Shown one piece after another: positions 1 to 9,829 of a stretch of DNA of 64,000 nt. Below the pieces are notes generated by a model. The model saw only the letters and a list, made by a program, of their open reading frames with translations. It searched no databases and had not been told where the DNA came from. Origin of the DNA: Phaseolus vulgaris (lineage: Eukaryota; Streptophyta; Magnoliopsida; Fabales; Fabaceae); contig NC_023756.2 in assembly GCF_000499845.2 (NCBI RefSeq), positions 6,572,815 through 6,636,814 of the forward strand, in the 5' to 3' direction. The translations under genes and the position numbers were made by a program. Within the stretch, counting starts at the first letter, position 1, and each line of letters starts with the position of its first letter.

Positions 1-1430
1 ACACTATCACTTTGCACAAAAATTCCTTCTTACTTTACACCTTCATACCATCACCGCCACCGCCACTGTCACCAACAAAAAAAAGTTGTTGGAATTCAAT
101 ATACATCCTTAAAATCTTTCACTGACGATGAGTATGACATCCTCATCCAACATGCAAATGACAATGACGAAAATATATAAATCCTTATAAAACAAAACCT
201 ACTTCATCATCATTTATCCCAAGTCTGTATCCCTCCATAGCACTTCTTGACATATACCACCTTTGTTCACGAGCATGTTGAATTCGGCATGTGTTTGTAG
301 ATTTTGGTCATGTGCATGATATCCAACGGAACATTATTAAAGAGAATGTGATTCAACAACAAAGAAAAAATTTGTTGAACATACTTAACAATTCCACGTA
401 ATGAACCACTACACTTTCACAACCACACATTCCAACCAAACAAAATTAAAAGTGCAATGCATTCATTTGCATTCCAATTGGAAATGTCAAACAATCTTAT
501 ATACTAATGAACATTAGGAGATTTGAAAGTCAGAAAAAAAACTACACCTACACACCTCTAATTTCACAATATCACAATAGAGTGGAATCACACATAATTT
601 CGTAACATACAACTAATATTGTAATTTTGACCTATCTGTAAGAATTACAACAACTAAACATATAAAGTACATTATGAAATATAAAAGCTTGGCAAAACAG
701 CAAAATATTAAAAATATGTACTGTAATTGAGAAAAATTATTCTATAAATTATCCAACCTATTGCAATATATTAGACTTTATTCTCAATTTCAAATACTGA
801 ATGACTACACAATCAAGTATTCATTAATTACAAAATGTAGGATATAATCTACTTAAAAAAAACTATTACAAACCTTCAAATCTTATAATATAAAAATTAA
901 ATTCAGCTATTAAACCTAAGGATATCTTCTTATATTATTTCCCAGAAAACATATTTATTAAGAAAAAGATTAATTAAAATTTTATTTAAAGTAAAAATTA
1001 CATCCATTAAAAATTTTAAAAATATAAATATCAATCAATTTAATATTTAGATGATAAATAAATAAAAAATATTTTTTCTAAAATTTAAAATAATAAATAT
1101 CAGAATAAATTATTTACTTCTCTTTAACTCCTGATCCGTTTCTTGTCTCCTCAATTATTTTTCATTATTACAGTGTCTATACATTAAAAAAATTACAATT
1201 TGATAGAATCTTTAATTTTCTTTGTTGGTTATTTTTCTAACTTTTATCCAATTAAACTGTACATTCAACACATTTATTTAAAATTAAGATAAAAAATAAT
1301 TGATTAAAATACAAAAATAATGTACATAAAAATATTTTATTAAAATTATAAATTATATAATAATTCCATGGCCACATCATAACAAGTTGACCCCAAATTC
1401 ACAGTTTCCTGTAGTTATCTGTTCGAGTTT
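1..1430. other. AT-rich intergenic DNA, no gene seen
   Basis: No open frame of useful length and no recognisable repeat boundary were seen. The stretch is AT-rich with many short A/T runs and is probably the distal upstream region of the dehydrin gene. Confidence 0.6.
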
Positions 1431-1464
1431 CCCAAGAAAACAATGTGGCAAGTTTCATCCACAA

Positions 1465-1471
1465 ACGTGTC
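1465..1471 (+). promoter_or_regulatory. ABRE-like element (ACGTGTC)
   Basis: ACGTGTC matches the core of abscisic-acid response elements. It lies about 260 bp upstream of the dehydrin ATG and 175 bp upstream of its TATA box. Dehydrins are commonly ABA- and drought-induced through such G-box-like sites. That it works here is inference. Confidence 0.5.
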
Positions 1472-1643
1472 ACGCACACAGAAAAGAACGAACACAAAGA
1501 TCATTTTCCCCACAAACAAGATAAATACCATTTTTTTTTCTTCTGAAAACCAAAATCCTCTAATTAATAGCATGCTCACGCGAACATTTCCATAGTTTCA
1601 GCCAAAACCAGATAATCTTGTGACATTATCCTCACTTCTAGGC

Positions 1644-1653
1644 TTATAAATAC
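1644..1653 (+). promoter_or_regulatory. TATA box of the dehydrin gene
   Basis: TTATAAATAC lies 75-84 bp before the ATG at 1728. It is followed by a pyrimidine-rich stretch and then an A/G-rich leader, as is usual for highly expressed plant stress genes. Confidence 0.65.
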
Positions 1654-1727
1654 ACTTTTTTCACGTTCTTTTCATTGTCTCAGATCACAAACAAACAAAA
1701 GACCTAAAAAAGAGAGAGAACGAAACC

Positions 1728-2087
1728 ATGTCTGGAATCATCCACAAGATTGAAGAAACCTTCGGAGGGAACAAGAAAGATGAAGAGCACAAGGGGGAAC
1801 ACAAAGGGGAGCACCATGGTGAGCACAAAGGGGAGCACAAAGGAGAGCACAAGCAAGAGGGGTTTATGGACAAGATGAAAGACAAGTTCCATGGTGATGA
1901 GCATGATCATAAGGGTCACAAAGAAGAGCACAAGGAAGAAGGGCTTAAGGAGAAGATGAAAGACAAGTTGCATGGTGATGAACATGACAAGGGTGAGAAG
2001 AAGAAGAAGAAGGACAAGAAGAAGAAGCATGAGCATGGACATGAAAAACATGGCCATGGTCACAGTAGCAGCAGTGACAGTGATTAG
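1728..2087 (+). CDS. Histidine-rich KS-type dehydrin (SRC1/HIRD11-like)
   Basis: The 119-residue, very hydrophilic protein starts MSGIIHKIEE and ends in a serine/aspartate S-segment (SSSSDSD). Two K-segment-like blocks are visible, EGFMDKMKDKFHG near residue 44 and EGLKEKMKDKLHG near residue 71. Between them and the N-terminus are GEHK repeats (residues 23-42); a lysine run and an HGH-rich stretch precede the tail. This order is that of KS-type dehydrins, small disordered cytosolic/nuclear proteins that bind metal ions through histidines and protect enzymes and membranes during cold and drought. Arabidopsis HIRD11 has a single K-type segment (family knowledge), so two here is notable. The gene is a single exon with a TATA box, an ABRE-like site and a poly(A) signal. 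Long open frames on the opposite strand are by-products of the repeated codons. Confidence 0.9.
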   Translation: MSGIIHKIEETFGGNKKDEEHKGEHKGEHHGEHKGEHKGEHKQEGFMDKMKDKFHGDEHDHKGHKEEHKEEGLKEKMKDKLHGDEHDKGEKKKKKDKKKKHEHGHEKHGHGHSSSSDSD

Positions 2088-2147
2088 ATATATATCTATA
2101 TATGTATATGTTAAGGTAATCTTTGTGTTTGCCCTATTAAATTTCAT

Positions 2148-2153
2148 AATAAA
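2148..2153 (+). terminator. Poly(A) signal AATAAA after the dehydrin
   Basis: AATAAA lies 61 bp after the stop codon in AT-rich 3' flank, at a normal distance for a plant near-upstream element. Confidence 0.5.
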
Positions 2154-2189
2154 ATCATCAATTTATGTGTTGCAAAATTTATAATACAT

Positions 2190-4430
2190 TACAATAATAT
2201 TTTTTAAATTACATTTTCTTTTTTATATTTATATATAATGTTTTCTCTTTATCAGTGATGCGCCAATATAATTATATTAAATCTTGAGATGATTTATTTA
2301 AAGCTGAGAAGGATATATTTAAAAACTGGATTAAAAGACTATCACATGAGGGCCATTACAATTTATTTTAATATTTTTTAGTCTTTTTGGATTAATTAAG
2401 GAAACAGTCGTTTTAATATTTATATTTGAAATTCATATTTTTTTGTCTGAAGATATTTGAAAGTCAGATGTGTTGTTGTATTAAACTTCAAATTTGAATT
2501 TTTTTAAATACAATTAGTTTTAAAGCATACCTTTGAAACCAATTTATACACCCAAATCGATACTCTCCTCTCATATTTCTATTTATTAGATTTTTTTATT
2601 TTATTTTATTTCATACACTAACCTAATGTTTTTTAACTTCAGGAATTACTGTTTACAGATTCTATATTCAGCTATGAAATGATTTAGTTTATATAAAAAT
2701 TATCGAAATAGTAGATTTTTTATATTTGAAATTCCCTTCTTTAAAAAAAAAGGAGAGTGATTGGTAATTTTTTTTTTTGTATATAGGGTATTATTAAAAT
2801 CAAATAGTTGGTAAAAAATCTCGGATTTTGATATATTTATCCTAAATATTATTAGGTTTTAAATCATCGTTTCATACATTTATTAATTATTTTATATCAA
2901 ATAAAAATAACTTAATGTAAGAACATTTCTTTTTCTTTGCAGGTGTAGGGTACCATGGCTGTAGTGAGGAGCAAGATAGCCTTCATGAAATAATGAAATA
3001 ATTGTTGTAGAAAGAAAATTATGTGTGTAGATGCTGTTTTATGGTTTGGTAGGGTCCTTCTATCAAACTTGCCAAAAAGCAAAACAATGTGTTATATATT
3101 TTTATCATATTATTATCTTATAAGTTATTATTTAATTATTGCAGTCATTTTATTATTCTACATATTAATGTATATATTGATTTTAAATTTAATAAATTTT
3201 AACATATATTTGCTTATAAAATTTATTTATTTTCATATTATTTTATTTCAATTTAAGATATTATTTAAAATATTTACATGTAAAATTAAAAAAAGAACAA
3301 CTCATCAAGAAATTTAAATTTAACAATGTTGCTTCTTTATAGATTCTAATATGATTAAAAACAGTCAAATGAAATGAAATTTGTAACGGTCAGAATTTTT
3401 TATTATTATTATTATTATATATTGAAAAGGATTTTTGACTCATTTAGTTTAAATACTGATTTTTTACACTATAAAAAGTTTACTAGAGATTACAAACCCT
3501 TATAAATTACATTCCTATTCTATTTTTATTTGGTAATTCTTTGTCGTTGTCATGAAATACACTAATAAATTGTTTGAATTATTTTTATTAATTTAAAAAA
3601 TATTCAAAATGTAATAATTATTTTTAATAGTTTTATAATTAATAAATATATTTCGTATTTTAATTTATATTTCCTTTCGTTTAAAACATATTGAAAATAA
3701 AATAACAAAAACTTGAAAAAAATCTTTCTTTTTATTTTTTAGTTCAAGTAAAGTGTTGGATTTGGAAAGATTATTATATTTATTATAATTGCATAAGAGA
3801 ATAAGAAATAAATAGAAATATGTTAATCACTAAACTGACTAACAAACATTAAAAGAAAAAGGAAATATATGTCAATATGCTTATTTTTTTCATGAGATGA
3901 TATGGAAAAAAAAAGACAAGTTAAGAATGTTCTCCTATGTAAATTCCATACTTTCAACCAAATTTGAATTTATAGATCATCTTGCATCTAAATCACTAGC
4001 TTAGTTCAAATTTGAATATTTTTGTAAAAGTACACTAAATATCATCTTTGTAGAAAAGATCCACATCAAACATACTCTGAGTGTAAATTTTATTAACAAC
4101 CAAGGCTATATCTCAACTAACCATGTACCTAATTACCATATTGACTATTTAGGTAATGTTTAATATAATGCATACCATCACGTAAAAAAACACAAGCATG
4201 TATTCCTCCTCAAATTCTAAAAGAGTAGTATTAGTTATAGATAGATGAATAGACGATGTTAGTGTAGTATATTAGATGCTTTATAAAAAACACATCTTTA
4301 CAAAACAATCATAAGACCTTTCTAACTAGCAAAAGATGTCTGTAACCATTAACACACCATCCTATAAGGAGTTTAGTACAATAAGATTTACAAACTTTAA
4401 CTTGGACTACAATATCTTTCTTCTGGAATT
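2190..4430. other. AT-rich intergenic DNA, no gene seen
   Basis: Long A/T tracts and no convincing coding frame. The open frame near 3021-3317 encodes low-complexity Ile/Leu/Tyr/Phe residues, as expected of AT-rich spacer. Confidence 0.55.
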
Positions 4431-4439
4431 ACCATCAAT

Positions 4440-5080
4440 CCACATTTAACAAGTCCAAGAAATGCATGAAATTGTTCTTGGGAATGAGTTTCATGAACAT
4501 ATCAATGGGATTCTCCTTAGTGTTGATCTTATTCACTTCAGTCCTCTTATCAGTTTAAAGGAAGTGATATATGATGTCAATATACTTTATCTTGTCATGT
4601 TGAACATGATTCATAGCCAAACATATTCCATTCATACTATCGCATGATTGTCTTCCCTTAAGCATACACCAAAGCATCATTAAACCCTTCAAGCATATCC
4701 TTTCCTTAATCACATTTACCAACACAATCTTCCTTTGTGGTTGACAAAGGCACACAGGCACTGTTCATTGGAAAGTAGCTTTCAACTAACTAACTAAAGA
4801 CCTATCAATCATGAACGTGTAGTTTTATAATGGATCATTTTACGTGTAAATCCATAACAAAGTCAGAGTTAAAAAACCCTTCCAAAGGATATTGTGAATC
4901 ACCCTTGAAGATAATTGTAGTATCCTCAATCCCCTTCAAGTATCTCAGTATCCTATTCGCATTTTATTAGTGTTTCTTCTTAGGTTTGCTCACAAGCTCC
5001 TAGTAAAGAGGAAAATGAGACCTTTTGATAACTAGATATCTCCCATGGCATGTCCAAAAAGATTTTGAGGACATATTAAG
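4440..5080 (-). pseudogene. Copia retrotransposon relic (RNase H / C-terminal region)
   Basis: On the minus strand, reading down from about 5080, several frames give pieces of the end of a Ty1/copia polyprotein. FFNSDFVMDLH resembles the Gly-Tyr-x-Asp-Ser-Asp-Phe-Ala-Gly-Asp block of RNase H. A later stretch resembles the conserved His-Ile-Asp-x-x-Tyr-His-Phe-Leu block (KYIDIIYHFL). ENPIDMFMK resembles the Ala-Asp-Met-x-Thr-Lys block close to the polyprotein end. Stops and frameshifts separate them and no LTR was found, so this is a truncated old insertion. Confidence 0.6.
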
Positions 5081-5392
5081 AGAAAGCATATAAGATGTTT
5101 AGTTAACAAAAGCCTTTGTTTAGTCATAATTGATGGTGAATTTGTACCAGTGTGGCAAGTAAGAGAATGGTGGCAAAGTTAGGCTTGACTACTACACCCC
5201 AAGCCAATCAAATCTTTGTTGTCAAATGGAGTGATGTGACTATTAGATTCTATCTTTGTTTTAGTATTTAATTTTTAAAATGAAACGATGTAATTTTAAT
5301 AAATATAATTAGGTTCTAGAACTTTATTTTCTTATTGTCCAAGTTCATGGTGTTATCCTTGAGACTATCAAATCAAAAGGTCGCGTCACTTT

Positions 5393-6459
5393 TGTTGATC
5401 AAGTGTGATCAAGTGCTTTGAAGAATCCAAATCCAAGGTGTTTGATGAAAGACTGGTGTTGCTGCTGTGTTTGGGTGGGATCTGGGTAGAATAAAGTGTG
5501 ATCCACTACTTTGTTGAATCTAAAACTGATGTGAATTAAAATCTTTTTGAAATTAAGTGTTTTTCCAACTAAGTGAAAAAAACAACCTTTTGTTTTGTCG
5601 AATCAACTGATTCTTTTACTCTTAGAAGTTTTTTTGAAAAAGGTTGAAAGGTGTTTGGTTTGGTTAACTTAACTATCAAGCCAAAACAATCGGTTGTTTC
5701 GTGATTTCAACCGATTGTTTCTTTGAAAATCCTAACAAAATTTAATTTTGAATGGTGAATCTGTTTTAAATGTTTTCTAACTGAATACGCTCCTTCATTA
5801 ATTGCTTTGATCAATCTTTGGAAAATATAAATGGTTTGTTTATGTTTTCAAATAAGTAAGAAACAGCTTTGAGAAATTCAATTTGACAGATTTGATTCTA
5901 AGATTTCAAGATTCACATCAAGCTTTGGATTTTCAAGAGAGAGTGGAATAGAATTGCAATTGTATTCAATTCAGATTGTACTCTAATTAGGTGTAATCCT
6001 TTTTGAACCCACTGTATTTCTGGTGTTGTCAAGGAGTATTGTGTGTTCTTGAGGTGTTCAAGATCAATACTCTTGGTGTGGTTTGCCAAAGGTAATGTGT
6101 TTCTTGAAGGGTTCAAGGTCACTACTGGTGGTTTGTGTTTTGTAATATGGTTTGATTGCTTAATGGATTACCCAGTGGTATTTTGGGGACTGGATGTAGC
6201 TCTTGGTTTAAGAGTGAACCAGTATAAGCTGTTTGTGTGATTCTCTCTTACCCTGAATTCATTTTAGTTCTGTTTTAAGCTTAACTGATATAAACAACCG
6301 ATTGTTTTTCTGTATATTGCTGCATAATTGTTTGAGTTCTTGGCTAACTTGATTTCTGTTATGGATTTATACAAAGAATTTCATTAAACCTGAAATGTTT
6401 TTCAAAAACCCCTTTTAAACAATTCACCCCCCTTTTGTTTAAGGCCATATATTCTAACA
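5393..6459 (+). repeat. Solo LTR of a Sirevirus-like Copia family
   Basis: The unit starts TGTTGATC and ends TTCTAACA, giving the TG...CA ends of an LTR. It is flanked by ACTTT on the left and ACTTC on the right, a target-site duplication with one mismatch. It shares its end with the solo LTR at 29275-30409 and carries the same AACCGATTGTTT motifs (5684-5734, 6291-6310). There is no gag-pol beside it, so it is a solo LTR left by recombination between the two LTRs of a former element. Confidence 0.75.
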
Positions 6460-7122
6460 ACTTCAATTGACGACAGAGACTTAATTAAAAAATATAAAAA
6501 ATTTGTGCATTCAATAAAACAAATTTTTTAATAAGGGTTTAATTAAAAATATTCGAATATAAGAGGGATTTAAATAAGTTGTTTGATTTTTTTTTGGAGA
6601 CACGTAAACAATGAAGATGAAAATTAACAGTCGCGTCATCCATATTAAAAAAAAATTATATTTTTCAATTAATCTTTATTGTTAGATTAATTGAAAAATA
6701 TAAATTTTTTTAGTATTCAATATAACATAATTTTTTATTATAAAATCAATTGAAAATACCCAAATGAGTTACTTCAAACATAACTAAACATATTTAAAAG
6801 GAAAACTTTCACATACATTCTCTCTTAACTTACATCCTTGTTACTCCATGATGTGACTCTTGAAAATAATTTTTTAAAATGAGTGAAGGGTGACTAATAT
6901 TTTGAGTCATTGGTGAGTAATTAGTGGTGACTTATGAAATAAAGAGGTGGGAGGTTTGTGAAAGAGGCAATGAACAAAAGGAAAAAGGAAGAAGGTGAAT
7001 GGTGAAGGACACAAAGGCTAATACGAGTGGACGAACATCAAATGACGGGGACAACAAAGGAAGATCAACCAAAAAGAGGAAAGAAAAGTAGTGGAAGGCA
7101 TAATGCAACAACATGGACATAC
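6460..7122. other. AT-rich spacer with a hairpin
   Basis: No gene is seen. The segment holds related AT-rich direct repeats (TTAATTAAAAAATATA-like and TTAATTGAAAAATATA-like) and the hairpin listed separately. Confidence 0.5.
6650..6711. repeat. Inverted repeat (long AT hairpin)
   Basis: Two arms of about 26-28 bp, TTTTTCAATTAATCT on the left and AGATTAATTGAAAAA on the right with their A/T extensions, are separated by a loop of about 7 nt. They match except for one extra base. It could be a small foldback element. Confidence 0.55.
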
Positions 7123-8294
7123 ACTACAAAATAAATCAGTATTATTTATGGATTTTTACCCACGGATCTGAGTCCGTAGGTAAATTCAGCATTACCTACG
7201 GACAACATTACCTACGGACATTACCCACAGATTCTGAATCCGTAGGTAAATTTAGCATGACGTACCAACTATTACCCACAAATCTTATTATCTACCAACT
7301 TTTACCTACGAATCTCTATTAACTACCAACTATTATCCACGAATCTTTATTACCTACGAACTATCACTCACGCATCTCTATTATCTACTAACTATTATCA
7401 TAATAATTATATACATAATATTAAAAATATTATTATAATATGAAGAATTATAAAATCATAATTAATATTTATAAATAATAATAATCATAACTAATAATTA
7501 TAAATATTATTAATATTATAAAATTAATAATATTAAAATAATAATTTAAATAATATAATTAGTATTATATTAATAATATGAATAATATTAATAATAATAA
7601 TAATAGTATAATGATATTAATAATATAAAAAAATTAATTATTTTAGTAATAGTAACATTAATAATATAAATACTATTAACAAAAATATTAATAATATTAA
7701 CACTATTTATAATATTTAATAATACTAATAATATTTAGTAATACTAATAATATTAATAATATTTCATAATATTAATAATATTAATAATATTTCATAATAT
7801 TAATAATATTAATATTAATAATAAAAATAAAAATAAAAATAATAATATTAATAATATTAATAACATTAATAATAATATTAATAATATTTATTAATAATAA
7901 TAATGATATTAAATATATAAATAATGTTATTAATTTTTGATTTAAATAATGATATAAATAATGATATTAAATATACAAATAGCTGCATTCGTAAATCAAG
8001 CGCTTTGATTTACAAGTGCGGTTATACAAATAGCCGCATTCGTAAATCAAAACTCTTTGATTTACAAGTGCGGCTATACAAATAGTCGCATTCGTAAATC
8101 AAAACTCTTTGATTTACAAGTGCGGCTATACAGATAGCCGCATTCGTAAATCAAAATAATTTAAAAAATGTCAGCGTTTTTTATGAAAGCGGGTAGCACA
8201 AAAGCCGCATTAAATAAAGAGTATCATTTTCTTCTTTTTGCACTAGTGTACCTAGAAAATTTTTCCGTAGATAAATTAGATTTTTCTTGTAGTG
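7123..8294. mobile_element. Non-autonomous CACTA-type DNA transposon
   Basis: The element begins CACTACAA and ends TTGTAGTG, the inverted CACTA terminus. It is flanked by the 3-bp target duplication ATA at 7120-7122 and 8295-8297, as expected of the En/Spm superfamily. Subterminal repeats of the CCGTAGGTAA type lie in the first 260 bp and again near the right end. The middle is AT-rich triplet-like sequence (about 7390-7980) and a palindromic 52-bp repeat. No transposase is present. A sequence reading CACTAGTGCAAAAAG on the minus strand ends at 8248 and may be the end of a second CACTA family nested inside; its partner end was not found. Confidence 0.75.
7981..8150. repeat. 52-bp palindromic tandem repeat, about 3 copies
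   Basis: GCATTCGTAAATC recurs near 7985, 8036, 8088 and 8139, a period of about 52 bp. Each unit folds on itself: GTAAATCAAA pairs with TTTGATTTAC around a 4-nt loop, and the outer TAGCCGCA pairs with TGCGGCTA. It sits inside the CACTA element, like a subterminal repeat block. Confidence 0.7.
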
Positions 8295-8756
8295 ATAATG
8301 AAGACTAAGGAACAATAGAATGAAGGAGGAACAACAAAACATCAAAAGGGTGAGGGCAATGTTAAGCGTAGGGGTGGGGAGAGGTGATGAGAATCAAAAA
8401 GATGTTATCAATAGAAGAGAAAGACAAGATAAATTAGGCCTCATCCCTTTACCTCCAAGGTGTTTTCCTTCCTTATCTTTTTCATTACCCAAGGTTCCTA
8501 CTTATACACCATATTGGATAAAGAATGTTAAGGATGATTTTTTCATACATTCTAGTTTTCCAAATAAAATCATTTTTAAACAATCTTTTCCAACATGGTC
8601 TGTGTATAGAACATCTTTTTCTGAACTCCCAACATTTCAAAGTGATAAGTCATGTTTGCCTATTTCTTCTTGTATTCTATTATCTAATAGCAAACTGACT
8701 TTGTTTTATGCAGGAGTACTGAATTCGTGGACGGATTCTCTCCAACTTGGGGAGTA
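8295..8756 (+). pseudogene. 3' internal end of a Gypsy retrotransposon (remnant)
   Basis: This open stretch ends in GVLNSWTDSLQLGEYDE. The equivalent stretch in the Gypsy remnant near 37980-38026 reads GVLNSRTNSFQPGGHDT, in both cases immediately before an LTR start (TGAT...). The rest of gag-pol is missing. A 32-bp sequence at 8377-8408 repeats the first bases of the following LTR (8758-8789), so the locus looks like an internal deletion that fused an LTR start to the 3' internal region. Confidence 0.55.
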
Positions 8757-9790
8757 TGATGAGAATCAAAAAGATGTTATCAATAGAAGAAATGGACAAG
8801 GGCCAAAGCATTTAAAGTTCTTCTTATTAGTCTTTGCAAAAGATGAGGCCCAAGCCCAAAGCCCAAGCCCAAGCCCAAGAAGGCCCAAGCCCAAGAAGCC
8901 CAAGTCCATCCCATGAGGGACAAGGCCAAGCATTAAATAAAAGAGCATCATTTGAAATTACTCTTGTATAGTTGTAGGAGGTGTGGATATTAAATAAAGG
9001 AGTGTGAATATGTAAAATAAAGTCACATTGTCCATGTGACTTAGGAGAGTATGACTTGTTTTTGGTAGGAATTTTAAATGAGTTCATTTGAATTTTCCCA
9101 CCTATTTTTCAGCACCCTCACACTATAAATAGAGGTGTGAGCTCTTGTAAAATTCAGAATTGGAAATTGAATATAGAGAAACTCTACTCAAATTGAGAGA
9201 GAATTGTGAGTTTTGGTTTCTCCTTCTTCCATAGCCTTATCTTGTGTGCCATTGGAGAGCTTCAAGTGGCGGCTTCCTTTCACTTATCTTGGAACAAGGA
9301 CTCCAAGTGGCGTGATGCAGTTCCAAATTCTCATTCCAGCCGAGCTTCATTCCATAAGTGTCATTCCTTTCATCTTCTTTTGCAATTTCATTCGGTAGTT
9401 TATCATCTCTTTAGTGTTCTTCTCCTTTCCACCGATTGTTCTTGTGTTCCTTGTGCTGTTCTTCATTTTCTGTTTGGTACCTTTTGTTTTCAATTCAATT
9501 GTGTTTAGTATCTTGTTCTATGGATGTTTACAAGGAGATAACACTCTTATTGAGTTTGGATCATCATGTTGGAAGGCTATGTCTCCATTGATGACACCTC
9601 AAGCTTCCTTGATTCCATTTCTGTTTTCAGCTTGTTGTTTTGTTGATGTAATTTCGTTTTCATTGTTTAAGCACTCTTTGATCCTTGAATTGTTGTTTTC
9701 ATTCTCATATAATGTTGTGTTCAAGAGTTTAAAAGTGTCTATGTTCAATCCAACTCATATCAAGAGGAATAGTAACCCATATGTGCGATT
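8757..9790 (+). repeat. Gypsy-type LTR (3' LTR of the remnant)
   Basis: It starts TGATGAGAATC right after a purine-rich AACTTGGGGAGTA tract. It carries a repeated AAGCCC motif (8848-8905), a likely TATA sequence (CTATAAATAG, 9123-9132), and a stretch near 9266-9320 that parallels the LTR near 38590-38650 (both read CCTTTCACTTATCTTGG followed by AAGTGGCGTG). The right end is uncertain. Open frames of 60-198 residues here show no protein family and are judged chance. Confidence 0.55.
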
Positions 9791-9829
9791 GGAAAGGGAG
9801 TAAATTGTGTGATCAACAAAATCATGCAA

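Noticed and set aside
1685..2147. Open frames on the minus strand across the dehydrin gene
   Set aside because: Low-complexity Leu/Met/Val or Cys/Ser/Pro repeats produced by reading the GAGCACAAG repeats backwards; the plus-strand protein has clear family features.
9206..9803. Several plus-strand frames of 60-129 codons
   Set aside because: They lie within a Gypsy-type LTR and its flank, overlap in different frames and show no protein family.
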